Positions 40,548-53,676 of a DNA stretch of 64,000 nt are shown in pieces. The notes beneath the pieces are model-generated. The model did no database searches and was not told the origin of the DNA. It was given only the letters and a program-made list of their open reading frames with translations. Position numbers and translations under genes: made by a program. Each line of letters opens with the position of its first letter. The stretch's first letter is position 1. Origin of the DNA: Himantopus leucocephalus (taxonomy: Eukaryota > Chordata > Aves > Charadriiformes > Recurvirostridae); assembly GCA_003993805.1 (NCBI GenBank), contig RSEF01000001.1, positions 203,029,129-203,093,128 of the forward strand, written 5' to 3'.

Positions 40548-42394
40548 TGATGTTTTACTTCAAAGAAAGACAACACCACCTGCTCTCTTTGATTAGGTGT
40601 TCTTTTTCATATGACTCAAGGATAGAATCCTCATTATCCATGAGAACATCTCAGAAAGTTCCTCTAATAATTAGCCCAGATATTGTGAAGAAACAATGCC
40701 AAGGCCAACCATCTGGCCAAGTACATAACAAAATGCAAGACCCTGTATCAGAAGTTCAGCTAATGCCACTAGTTAACAGGCTTAACTAACTATAATGCTA
40801 ACAACCTTAAAGCTAACAACTCTAATGTTAATGAAAATGGCTACAATTCTAACTACAAGGCAACAGTGGGACTTTAAGACAGCAAGGCTACCCATCCATC
40901 TTCAATTTTCTGATATCTCAAAAGCAGCTAGTACCTCAGATCTCTTTATACAAGGACTCTGTACAGTCTTTGGGTTTTAACAGTTTCAGAAATACAGAGG
41001 TTATCAGTACGTGTAGCTATGAAATTAATATTCTTACTTATTTTTTCCTTATGGTTAAGACATTTCTGATGGATTTGCAGAACTATTTGAAACCTGTATT
41101 TTCCATAGAATGGTTATCACGTGCAGAGACCACAAACAATCTTATTTACAATCAGCAAAAAGGTTACAGAACACATCCACATATTCATTCACTACAGGTT
41201 ATTCTTTTAGAATCTGCACTGGCCAGCAAAGGTCCTGCAGAAGCATGAAAGGCTTTAGAGCCTCACCACACTCACCCTTAAAAGCAAGGGAGACAACCAT
41301 CACCACTCCTTCCCCCCCCCTTTTTTTTTTTTGGTAAAAGAAAAAAACAACACTATCAGATATGAGGAAAGCTTTCTCAAAATCTGCTTTCAACCTGTTC
41401 ACTAAAGAACTGCTACTGCAGTGCAAATTACCTGCACTGTGTGTACTTACCACTTACCTGCTTATCTACCTGAACTTTTGTTCTTTGAGTACTTTTTTTC
41501 AAATGCACAAAATTAGATTCATTCTTTAAAGCTACTATTTTATTCCCACTCTCAGACGTAAGGGGCTCCTTCCAGGCCAGGTCTACGGGTTTTTCATCAT
41601 TTCTATCAGGACTCTTAAAACTCAGTGCTGGAAGCAAGATCTGTCCTCCTGGCCTATGAGACCTCCAGGACCCAGTTCCCTGACTCCCCTCTCCCTCCCT
41701 ACTCATTCCCCAAGACAGAAACACGATGCTACTCTACACTGATCTCAGCCCTAGGAAAGTTTCCAACTCCATAGTTTCTCTCGCTGTCTCCAGACTGTTT
41801 GTTAAGGCAAAGAAGAATCCATTGTCACAGTCTGCACCTAGTCTAGCTGTACAAATGGGTGCTTTCCCCCATAGACACTACACCCAAGCGCTGAGCTCCT
41901 GAACCCTGCACAGCCTTGCAGCCACCTCTACCTCTTCTCTCACCTTCCCCTGAAGAACAGTTTAGCTCCAGGCTCACCTCCTCTTCCTTAACAACGCGCA
42001 GCCCAGAGCACCCACCACTTTTTTCAGTGCACTCAACCGCACACATTCGGCACCTCCACCCCAAAAGCAGACAGCGCAGTACGTTTTTTGAGCATGCCAC
42101 TAGACGTCTTGATATCCATGGATAGCTCATGTTTGTCTTTCACCTCCACCACTTACTTCTAGTGCATAGCATTACCCCCAAGTCCACTCTTTTAGGCACT
42201 GTTGATGACTGTATGAAGCTTTCTTGTGGGTGAGCAAGGAAATGGAGCAGTCTCTTCTGCCCTGAAGTTCCTTTTGAATTTTTCAGAAGTTCGTGAACAT
42301 AAACAGGATACAAAACTGCACAGGAATTATTCTCCAAGGTGACTGAAAAATGCAACACAATAGTTCCTAGCATATTGCGGCAGTCCATCAAAAA

Positions 42395-42881
42395 AGCTCT
42401 TGCTTACTGAAAAGTACATGCATGAGAGCCCATTTTTAGCACATACAAGAGGAGACAATTAAATCCAAACAGACACAAGTACCAACTCTCCCCTACAGTT
42501 TGCTTTCAGTCTTGACATTTTGTAGTCATTCATGTTTGCCAGCCATTTCCATTTTATTCTTTTCATATTCAGTTAAATATTAGCATGATGTGCAAGAACT
42601 AGGATGGCATTAGGCTTGACACTGGAAATCAGGAGTTTNAGCTCTTGCTTACTGAAAAGTACATGCATGAGAGCCCATTTTTAGCACATACAAGAGGAGA
42701 CAATTAAATCCAAACAGACACAAGTACCAACTCTCCCCTACAGTTTGCTTTCAGTCTTGACATTTTGTAGTCATTCATGTTTGCCAGCCATTTCCATTTT
42801 ATTCTTTTCATATTCAGTTACATATTAGCATGATGTGCAAGAACTAGGATAGCATTAGGCTTGACACTGGAAATCAGGAGC
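42395..42881. repeat. N-joined duplication of about 242 bp (probable assembly artefact)
   Basis: 42395-42636 recurs at 42640-42881 with only isolated substitutions (for example GGATGGCAT against GGATAGCAT, GTTAAATATT against GTTACATATT). A single N at 42639 separates them. Near-identity and the N point to two haplotypes or unmerged contig ends. Confidence 0.9.
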
Positions 42882-45800
42882 TGTCTTATGTATGTAGGAC
42901 TCTAGAGGCAAGAGGACTATTTGGGAAACTTCAATTGTCTGTCTGTAACCAATGTCACTTTTGTTTTAAAAATTTTAACTTTTTTTTTTTTAAAACACTC
43001 TCCAAACAGAACTCACTACCAGACCATTCAGTTATTTACGTCCTTCTGTCTACTGACCCACAATCAACATACTCTGTATGAGCACCACTGAACCATCACA
43101 CTTCTGCTGCTTCCAAGGCAACCATGAAAGGAAGCTAGAGAAGTCCTACCACTCCTACTACAAACTCTCATAGGAAAATACAGATTAACATCACACTTCA
43201 AGATGAAAGGACAATCCTCCGGAATTAAGAACCAGAGCCAAGTTTGAAAAACGGGCTGTACAGCAAAAATATAGACAAGGTAAACATTTTATTCTAAAAA
43301 GAGAAAACATCATACCAAGCAAATAGTAAAGACTGAGGATAGCACTCATTTTATCAGCACAGAACAAAGGAGATCTGTGAAGAGAATGAGGCATCTGCTT
43401 TTGAGGCTCTAGCTCAGCACTCCAGTATTTCTGCTAAAAAAAAGGCAAAAACATACTAGTTGCCAACTGTTAGGACCAATACTCACGATCCTGCTTTCCA
43501 GTTCTCGCTAAACCAATTTTATGTTTAAATCCAAATATAAGAAGACGAAAGGAGACTGTACTACTCTGGAACTGGAGCTGCACCTAACAGCATTAACCAC
43601 AGCACAGTCCACACCAGCAGCCTGTGTGCTGCCTCACACACTCGGTTCCTCTAACCACAGCAGCCCGGTCTCCATACCACGTAATCACAAGTCCATAATG
43701 ATAAGGGTCCATACTTAGAAAGAAAGAATCCTGTACCCAAGAAAGCCGTTGGGGGGAAGAAAGGAAAAAAAAAAAACACCACACAACAAATATTTTGTTT
43801 AGAAGATGCTGCTACACAGACATTTTTGCAACTGATGTCCTGCTTCTCATTGTGCCACTACTTGTGTACGGAAAATTACTTCTGTGGAAGATGGAAGCAT
43901 CTCTGTATTAAAGGGCTATTCAGAATGATCTGCTTCTATCGCTGCTTCAAGCACACCAATGAACGGCTTGTAAGTCAGTACATTCAATAGAGAGACAGAT
44001 TTTTATAACCACTTTGATACTCACAGTGCCACAACAATCACCTTTTAACACCAAAATGGGCACATCTGAGCTGTAACTCAGAGGTCTTGTGAACTGCATA
44101 TTCCACATTCACTGTTGGAGTACAACCCCACCAAACACAAAGCCAAGACACTGTACCTTCGTTATATTTGCACTGTAGTTTCCAAATTTCAGCATAAATA
44201 AAAGAATCAATTCTTAAGAAACAAGAGATTTTTCAGAGTTTCTGCTACAGCAGTCTGCAAATTACTGCTCTTCAGATTCCAATGTTATTCCAATAAAGCA
44301 CATCTCTGTTGCTTTGTGGTCTTTTGGTTTTGTGTTTGTTGTTTTTTTTTTTAAAAAAAAAACTTCTAAAAGACTTTAAAACAGAAGAATCGAAGAATAC
44401 CCAGGACCTAGTGACCATATGACTTCACCATCATTTGGCTGAAAGCAGCATTCTCTGACGGGGTGCACCTTCTCTAGAATCAGCACCCTCAAAAACTGTC
44501 CCCTCTTCCCTTATGAGAAACGAAGCACAGCAGTACATACCCCCATTATTTACATGTATTATTCTAATTTATAAATCCAGAATAAAAGCAGATACAGATC
44601 TCTGGTGTTTTGCAACACCATTCTCACACCCTCCTCTCTGAACTTGTCAAAGGCTTCAGGCAGGAATGAAACACTAACTCAAGGCTACACCAGCTCCACC
44701 TTTGCTGCTGGCTATGAAAATAAATCAACACACCAGTGACAAGATAACAAAAGATCACATCGAATAAAGTCCAAGAGGCACAGAAGGACTCTCTCAACGG
44801 CATGACCTTAAAAACCTATAAAGCCTGGAGCCACCTAACTGGGTGAGAAGGGAAGGAAGCAGATGGGAAGAACAATTATATGAGTGGTTTACCAGAAAAA
44901 TTAAAGAGCACAAGACTTCATGCAATACATCATGCATACCTCATTATGTAGATATAGTTTAATTAGGAACTTTCTAACTGCTATGGTAATGGATCCAAAA
45001 GAGACTCAGGGCATATATTTTAACAAGATAATACCACAAATTACATACATAAATAAAGTCTGTGGCATTTAGGAATTCCACGCTATTGTTCACAGGAGTC
45101 ACAAGCCAGACTTGCGTTCCGACTCGACAGCTCTCACCGCCTGCCTGTAATCTGCACCAACTGCTTCGGTTCAAAATAGTTAAAATCAACACACATGAAC
45201 ATTCAGCAGAAAAAAAACCCCACCCTCCTGTCTAAAACTGAGAAGCAAAGAGAGTTGTTTGGAAGTTTATAGTGAAAACAGCACGAACTTCACAATAGAA
45301 CTCCTGGAAAGGCTCGGTACAGAATAAATCAAGAAGTTTTAAGTCCAAATCTGTTGTTTCACTCCTTGCCAAGTAAAATTTCTCACTGGACTCATTACCT
45401 CTATCTGTGGCACTCCCAAATTCAATTCACCTCTCACTAAAACAGTATGATACAATCATTGACAAAATAAGTGATCTGTGACCTAAAGTAACTCAATCCA
45501 TACCCATAAACACAGAAAAAAAGGAACTAACCTGGTATCAACCTTATGAAGGGTAAACTGTTTAAATAAAAAGAAACCCAAATTCCTAAAGTAAACAAAG
45601 GTGGGCTCTTCTGCATGCACTACAGAGCTTGGTCTGATCTCTAACAGAGCAGCCTGACTTCTAGAACACAAGAGCATTCAACTCATTACAGCAGGTAAAT
45701 CAGAAGTCACTGTTCTTGCTAACATTACAGAATGGACACAAAGCTCTTATCTTTTTCCTTTGACAACAGGTTGCACAGTTTATCTATGTTCCATTAAAAT

Positions 45801-47920
45801 ATTACCTTATTGTTCACCAAAAGGATTCCACGTCCCCCTCTTCAAATACTATGAAACAAGAACAGCACTGACATCTTTTACACTATCCAAACTATTCATT
45901 GTTGTATCTAACTTAAACAGGTTCTGCCTTCTCTTTTTCTGAAGGAAATAGTCTCAATCTCTTTGGTTTCTCTTTACACAAAAGTTCTTGAGAGAGAATC
46001 ATTATTATCCTTCCAATATCCTTTTACCAGTAAGTAGAGATTATGACACATCATATCAGAGATTAAGCAAACCAGTAGTTTACTGGACATCCACTAGTTT
46101 TCCACCATTCTGTTTCTTATACAACTCATGCAGACGCTCCAGGAAAAAAAGGGGATATAGATTTGATTGTTTGAAGGCTGCAAGGAAAACTCCAGCACAT
46201 AAATGTATTTTCATTGTCTCAGCTACATGTCAATATGTCCAAATGAAAGAATCTGTCCCTCCATCTACAGCAATATTTCCAACACAGACCTATAATAGCT
46301 GAAATTAAAAAGCTCTCCAGCTGCATTTGTGTTTGGGACCTACATCACCTCTTGCAGTTTCTGAGAGTGACTAGGAGAGCACTCGCTTGCTGACTGTTGG
46401 TTCCCCACCAACCGAGTCTCACCACAGAAGTCTTTCTGAAAGATTAAGAAAAAGCTTCCAATAAAGCACCAGGAGATGTTTCTACACTTTAATATCTTCA
46501 ATTGTATCATTTTTTGCTGTTGTAATTAAGAAGTTAGATACTGCTTAACAGTGACATTCAATAGTTTCTTATTCTCATCCAAACCACATCCGATAAACAG
46601 GAAAAATTAGTATTTGGAAACACTCCAACTTGCCACTGAAACAAGCAGCCTTGCTCCACGGGATAGGATTCTCTCAGATTTCCGACTGTAGCTGTATCAT
46701 AAAAAGAGAAGGGAGAGGAGAGTGAACAGAAGAAAGCAGTGCAAGATTAATCCTGTTGAAACTGGGTACCACTCGGGCATTAGCACACGACCAGCACATG
46801 CTGCCCGCACAGACAGCCCAGCCTGGCAGCTCCGGCAGCCGGGCTGGCACAAGCAGCCCCTCATGTCCTGCCACCTCAGTCTGCCCGTACCCGGCGCTCG
46901 ATTCCTAAAGACCTTTGAGGGAGTCTGATCTGGTCAATTAAAAAACAAAAATAAAAAATATCAAATCTGTATGTTTGTCCAACAAACTAAAAACTGCTGG
47001 CATATTTTCGAAGTCTGGCATAAGTCAAATAGGTAGGTTTAATATCTGGGTTGAGCAATGTTCCTGAGGGAGCACCCAGATGGCACGCAAAGCAGCTTTT
47101 AGGCAGGAAATAACTGACATTTTCTGGAGGGGGGAAAAAAAAAGTACACTATCCTGCTACCACTAGAGATGAGCAACAGTTTCTTTATCTGAAGACTGAT
47201 GTTCAACATGCCATGCCTGCATTCCCTTCCTGGTGTCTGCCATTAGAGTCAATTGCCTTCTTGTACACCTTTCTGCATAAAATTAAACCACATCAATTCC
47301 CACAGAGTTTGTTCTAAGCAGGTTTAAGAGCCCACTACAAGTATTGCACTGATGAAAAAAAAAGACAGTACCATTAATACAAAGCCAGGAAGATTTTTTT
47401 CAGCCACAGAGACCACAAACTGAAAAAATAAGAGTGATTAAAATAAAAACTTGAGAACAGAATGCAATTTTGCTGCAGGCTGTGCACCAGGTAGAGTTCA
47501 GCTGCAATGTCTGACATTGTTACTCAGCTGATTTGATGTTCAGCTGGGTCAAGTTTGGCAGCAAATATGTAAGAAAACCTCTGTGGAGTGTTACCTGTTG
47601 GTCCTTTAAAGATGGACCAGTCAAGACCCCAAGTCTCACCTTGTGGCAAAGGGCACCGCAGGGCTGGAACGGCTTTTTTGTTAGAGCAGGGCATGAAATC
47701 CAGGTTGCACCCTCATCAAGTCACTAAAGCACATACTACAGAACATCTCTTTCACTCACGAAAAGGATACTCACTCCATTAAGATTCCTATATGCCTCTC
47801 CCCCAAAATGTTCCTGTGTAGTTTTAATGACATACAATTAACTTCTACAGTTAGGACACGCAGCTGCTATCTAGTTTTGAATTGCCATACTGCACCTCAG
47901 AAGCAGCTGTAAGATCAATC

Positions 47921-47959
47921 AAAAAAAAAAAAAAAGAGGNAAAAAAAAAAAAAAAGAGG
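47921..47959. repeat. N-joined poly(A)-GAGG duplication
   Basis: Fifteen As plus GAGG at 47921-47939 and exactly the same at 47941-47959, around a single N at 47940. Same artefact class as 16838 and 42639. Confidence 0.85.
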
Positions 47960-49436
47960 TGAAGACTGCAGTCATACTAAAGACGTTAGCTCCTACTACT
48001 CTTAAACTGGATTTTTATCACCCAGGTCTTTAAAAATTAATTTTGAAAATGTATGTTTAAAAGTTTAGTTCTCTTCTGTTTCCTCTATTCATTAGACACC
48101 CGCATGTAGAAAGTGATGTCATTTAACAAAAAGCTGCCCCAGTATTTTTAATAAAACACTTGCAGTCCTGCAGCCCATTCTTCAAAGTACTCTAAAAATC
48201 ATGATGTATATTCATAGACTTAAAACATTTGTGCTATTTAAAATAAGAATTAGGATCATGTAACAAAGTTTGCTTTAAACTCGTAACTTCAAGGGAAGAT
48301 TAACTAAAAGATAGCAAACAATTTCATATGTAAAGAAAGTTTGAGCTGTATAAATACTACAGACAAAAAGCGGGTTATTCATCCACCAGTATGTACCATT
48401 TGGGGAATACTGAAACAATGTAAGAATATTTTTTCAATATTTGCATATAACAATATATTAACATTGAACTCTGTTTCATACACTCCCCACTGCAAGATGC
48501 CACAACATCCATCCATACATTACCATCGCTTCAGGAAAACAAAATGTTATTACACATTTGCTTTTGCAATTTAATTGATTCCTCTGGATAAACGGATGTA
48601 AATGGAACCTTCAACTTCAAACCTAATTCCATCCGTATAATTTAAGATCACATATGTACAAGTATGCTATAAGCTACAAAGCATCTACAGATGTTTCTAT
48701 TTTACATATTTTAGTGATTGTCCAAGGACAATTACACAGCATACTTAAAAGAGAAAGTTTCCAGAAATCTGGAAGGGAAATGGGAAGTATTAGGGAAAGG
48801 GAAGGAAAAGGAGGCACTAAATAAACAATAAGAAAAAAAAGGAGACAACATACATTGCTCACTTTTTTTTTTGCAAACTCTAATCAAATACCATACCTTG
48901 ATTTCCCCCCTCACCAAGAAGAGAGAGGATTTAAAAACGTACACACTCAAGAACTGAGAGGAAATTCTACTTTAAAGCCACCTTCGAGTAACTATCCATT
49001 TTTAAAGCACACAATTCCATTTTTCTGAAATTTCTCAAAATGACACTATCACCAGCAGCTCTAAACACAGTCTCCCAAACACCGTCAAGAAGACTGATGA
49101 TTTCACCAAAAATGTTTGAATATATGCTTCACCAGTGTCACATGCTGAATTCCCTACACGCTGCTGCAGTCCAACACGTTGAACAGCTGCAAAGAGCCTG
49201 ACATGAACGTTAGAAATCTAGTCATATCCTTCAGTACCTCAGTCTATTTTTCGTACTGCAGGTCTCTTTATCTGTTCCGAAACCAGGGCTGGCTGTACTA
49301 CCAAAGTTAGTACCTGCATGTAAGGAGACCTGCAGCAATAGCTTATCATACTCACAACAGTTTATTCCCCGTCCCCTCCCAGAAAAGGAAAAAAAAAAGA
49401 ATTCAGGCAAGATAAGAATTTATCCTATGAACAGTC

Positions 49437-49680
49437 TGAAGGATCCCAATGTAAAATTTGAGAAGTAGTTAGCTGACTCATACCAGCAAATAAAATTCAC
49501 GCTGAAGTTAACTGTGCTGCAATTAATATCAGCATATTTAAAACACAGACAAGACAAGGTGTGACCAGTCCCATTACAACCGTTCTGTAGGTAATGGCTA
49601 AAGCATTCCTNTGAAGGATCCCAATGTAAAATTTGAGAAGTAGTTAGCTGACTCATACCAGCAAATAAAATTCACGCTGA
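49437..49680. repeat. 69-bp direct repeat with an N at the second copy
   Basis: The 69 bases at 49437-49505 (starting TGAAGGATCCCAATGTAAAA) recur at 49612-49680, directly after an N at 49611. Between them lie 105 bases that are not repeated, so this is not a simple contig-end overlap; it could be a misjoin or a real duplication. Confidence 0.85.
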
Positions 49681-50329
49681 GAATCAAAGCTTATGTCAAC
49701 AGAACCAGAGATCGTGTTTCAGCCATAACTGACCACAGCCTGCTTTAAAAGTTTTTTATTTATCAAATGTAAAAATAAAGCCCAGGCTTTAAAAATAAGC
49801 GTTATCTGAACGACAACATACACAGCATTACTGTGAGGAGACTGCAAGAGAAAGAACGCGTATAATTTAGAATTTAGGACCTGTTACAAGAACAGCCCGA
49901 GCCTCTCTTGCTTCTTGTGCTCCCCACTTCCCATTGTTCTGCTGTGCAGCAAGTGATGCCATGTCATGGACGAGGGAAACCGAAATGACAGTTTGCTGGA
50001 TCTTTCTCTAAAAGATTTCTGCAAAGCAACTCGTTTGCTCAGGTCTGCACCGAGAACTGGTCCCACATAAAGCTCTTTTAAAGCAGTCTGAAGCCCCGAA
50101 AGGACCACCAGACTTCAGTCCCCGAAGCAGCCAGCAAGAATACCCAAAATGGTGACGACAAGTAATAAATCAGTCAAAAAAGCATTATTAAAAAAAAAAA
50201 AAAGAATCAAACCCTGTTCTACGAAGCTGATGGCCCGGCTGACCATTCTAAGTGCCTACTCATTTATTCACAATGAAGCCCCGTTAAGTTAAGCGTTTTC
50301 CCTAACTACACCATTTTTTTTCTGCCCAG

Positions 50330-50526
50330 CCCACCCGTACCGAGCTCCAGCACCGCGCCGAGGGGCCGGGAACGCTCAGACGAGCGACCTACGGGGACCC
50401 GAGCACAGCCCGGGCGGCAAAACTCGNNNNNNNNNNNNNNNNNNNNNNNNNNNNNNNNNNNNNNNNNNNNNNNNNNNNNNNNNNNNNNNNNNNNNNNNNN
50501 NNNNNNNNNNNNNNNNNNNNNNNNNN
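50330..50526. promoter_or_regulatory. CpG-rich flank and 100-N gap: probable shared CDK8/RNF6 promoter
   Basis: About 50330-50426 is strikingly GC- and CpG-rich against AT-rich surroundings, then 50427-50526 is exactly 100 Ns, the usual code for a gap of unknown size. CDK8 runs left (minus) and RNF6 runs right (plus) from here, the head-to-head arrangement of other vertebrates. CpG-island first exons are commonly lost in short-read assemblies. I infer that the missing DNA holds CDK8 exon 1 (residues 1-43), the RNF6 first noncoding exon and a bidirectional promoter. The visible GC-rich flank, read on the minus strand, does not encode CDK8 residues 1-43, so it is probably the start of CDK8 intron 1. 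Confidence 0.7.
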
Positions 50527-53463
50527 TTTTCAAATTCAGTGAGATCATCTCGCCTGGAGGCTGCAATGTGACAGAAATGCTAAATAGCCCTGTCGCTTGG
50601 GGAGGCTTCCTCATCTAAACTCCGTAGTCGTCTTGCTTGCAATCAGGTGGTAGTCTTTCAGAAAATGAATCCCTAATTGATTTGGGGGTAGTAATTCATG
50701 GAAAGAGGCCAAAACCTAAAAGCATAAGGTATATGTATTGCTTAGGTAAAAGTGAATGTAAATCTCCGAAAATGAAGTGACTATTAATTAAGACCTACAG
50801 GAGTTAGTCTTAGTTTGAAAATTCTAGAAAACATAGATAAACTGTTGGCATGTGGCACCTGTTTCTTTGCAAAGGAAGAGTAATCCTGAGTCATAACTAG
50901 ATTTCGATTTCAGGTTTTTTACATCTTGGTAGTTAATGCTCTTCGACTTTTCAATAGTCTGAAATATTTTACGTGCCAAAGTACTTCATTTTTATATAGT
51001 TAATACCTTTCAACTCTTACTACTCTGAAACATTTTAAGTGCTAAAGTACTTAGTTTTGATAGCGTTTGATAAATATGGATAGTAGTTGTCATCCATGCA
51101 GTTATGTTAAACAGATGGGACAACCGAACACTTCACACTTCTTACTGTTTCTAAGTGAGTCATTTAAAGAGTGTGACTAATCATCCTACCATACAGTTGT
51201 CAACAAAACAGTAATTTTTTTCTACCACCCACAAAATCTGAAAAGATTTCCAGATTTTCTGTGGATGAGATGTGAAAAGTAAAGAACCTTTCTTTTGAAC
51301 AGCAGTTTAAATTTAGATTGAGGGGGATGAAATGTGATGGACTCTTCATCTTAAGGATTTATGTGTCATTTTTTCTGTGCAGCAATATGGTGATATATCC
51401 AGGAAGTTGGTTGACTTACTATGGCGACTGTTGGGCAAACAGTAACACGTTAGTTGTTTTAAGGCTTTCATCTAAATAGAAACCTTACATGAAACTAAAT
51501 GAATTTTATCTGTCCTATTTCCCCTCCCTGCTTTATTTATCTCAAGTTGTAAATCATCTGGGACAGACACACTTTGATATTCAGTGCAATAGGGATTGGG
51601 TATTTTCATGATAATAGTCAAGTGATGGGTATCATCAGGGTACTAATAGTGCTAACTGTGTGTTGAAGGGGGAGGTATTACATTTGTTTTGAGGAAACCA
51701 GGGTAGTAAGACAGAACTGGCTGAGAAATTTGCGTTTAGAAATGTGATATGAGAAGTGACCTGATTTGAACATAGCCCTTGTGGGAAATCGAAGTCAGTG
51801 ATTACCTACAGCTTGGGAGGCTGAGCCAAGAGGGCGACAGTAAATTAAAACCCCCACAAATACTATGGGAATAGAAAATGTCTTGAAGGGGAGATATTCA
51901 GATTTGATTTATTTTAAGTGAGTTAAAGAGCTAGGAAGGAATTATTAGATATATTGAAATGCAGTATTGGACACAGGAGGCAGGTGAATGTGAAGATTGA
52001 TTTGGGACAGGTGTTTAGAAGTGGTTACCTGTTGGGGGCTGGGGGGAAGAAGTAGCATATGGGGTGGAAATGAGGAGACCAAGGATGCATCAGAGTGGAT
52101 CCCACAAAGAACGTAAGAAAGGTATATTAAATGTATGCCAGCTTCTGCTGTTGGCAAATACATTTTCTGATTCTTCATATCTGTTGGCAGCATTGATAAA
52201 GATTTACTCTTTATTGAATGTATGTCTAATAGTTAGTTGGTTTGGTCTGTTTGTTGTCTCATCACCTTTCCTGTGAAGACTAATTACTGGTCGGGAGTGT
52301 GCTGAGAATGCTGTTCTGTGTTTTCCCCATAATTAATAATTGAGTGACTTTGATGTGTTGGTGAATTGACAAAAAAATGTATTTATCCAATAACTTTCTT
52401 TTCACACGTAAGCAGAATGCTTGGCTTTGTTGCCCTCGTGATCTCTTAGAGAAGTTATCTCTTTTGTCAGGTGTCTGCCTCAGCAGGTATTACAGATGGC
52501 TGTTGCTAAATGGGAAGCCCTATTGAAAGGATGACACTTCCCTTTCTCTTCTTTCAAATTGAATCTTGAAGAACAGGTTTTCTTTAGGAAATAGGAAAGT
52601 TGGGGAGTGGTCTGAGAGCCGATTGGTTAGGACTCCGTCCAGGGCTGGAGAGAGCTGGTATCGGCATGGAAGTCAACAGAGATGATGCCTCTCTCCGATA
52701 CTGGAAGGTTATTCACACCTTCTAATAGCGTGGTCCCNACTGTGGGTAAAGAGTAGCCCTTTCTCTTTTATGCCAGTTTCCTGGAGATGGGTGTCCTTTT
52801 GTTAGCTAATCCTTGGATTAGAGATCACAAGGAAAATATACCAGTAATGTCAGAAGGTCAAAAGAGTCAGTTCTGCCAAAAATGTATCTGTAGGTTTTGT
52901 GCTATGTGAGGGGTGATACCAACTAAGATTCTAAGGTAGTATTACGGGCTTATCAGTAAATGTTTCAAGTGGAAGATAGTCTTCTGTAAAGCAGTAGCTG
53001 TGGTTGTCAGAAGTCTACATTGGGTAATTTCAGTCCAGTAATTAGAGAACAATGTTTTCAGTGACATTTTAGCTTTTAAAATACTCCATGCTGCTGTTGT
53101 ATTTTACTTGGGAGAAAGGGAATAAATTTTATGTTATTCCTTTGACTTTCTAGAATATCCTTTTTTAGCTAAAAAAAAAATAAAATCTGACATTGCTCTT
53201 TTATTTTAAAGTTGCTGTACCGACTGCTATGCCCTTTCAGTGAGCAAAGGGGACTTCTAGCTACTTTTGAACAAGCTAAAAGCAAAATACTTGCATAATA
53301 AACTACACTGTTGACTTGGCAAATAACATGGAGCTTGGTTCATCTCGATCATCTTTAGCTATTAATAAACTAATTTCATTGAAAATGCTGGGAACTTTTT
53401 ACTGTAAATTAGGTAAATTCTTACTGTAATTACTGTACAGTCTAACCTTCTGGTTTTGTTCAG
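50527..53463 (+). other. RNF6: RNF6 5' region: probable intron 1 upstream of the start-codon exon
   Basis: About 2.9 kb between the assembly gap and the exon carrying the RNF6 start codon. That exon is entered through a clear acceptor (TTTTGTTCAG ending at 53463), so at least one noncoding 5' exon must lie upstream, either in the gap or just right of it. I could not place it. The stretch is otherwise AT-rich, has one isolated N at 52738, and shows no recognisable coding exon or repeat. Confidence 0.65.
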
Positions 53464-53676
53464 GACAGCCTGGCATTATCATTATGGATCGCTCTCGGCA
53501 CCGTGCAGGAAATGGCAATGAGCAGGCATCTTCAGGAGAGCATAGTCATGGTGAAGATGAGAGACAACGACAGCTGGAGCGCCTCAGTAGGGAGGAGGCC
53601 TATTACCAGTTCATTAATGAACTCAATGAAGAAGACTACAGGTTAATGAGAGACCGCAACCTGCTTGGCACGCCTG
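53464..53676 (+). CDS. RNF6: RNF6 first coding exon (5' UTR 53464-53483, CDS from 53484)
   Basis: Enters after a pyrimidine-rich TTTTGTTCAG acceptor, has 20 bases of 5' UTR, then ATG at 53484 and 64 codons plus one base, ending CTTGGCACGCCTG before GTAAGATG. It encodes [14 protein letters not shown] through [12 protein letters not shown] plus the first base of glycine 65. The open frame continues past the donor to a stop at 53709-53711, but those residues ([10 protein letters not shown]) are intronic. The [13 protein letters not shown] stretch is nearly identical to human RNF6; the first 25 residues are diverged. Confidence 0.95.

Noticed and set aside
40310..40789. 159-codon plus-strand open frame
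   Set aside because: Antisense of the CR1 3' end plus flanking DNA, not a host gene.
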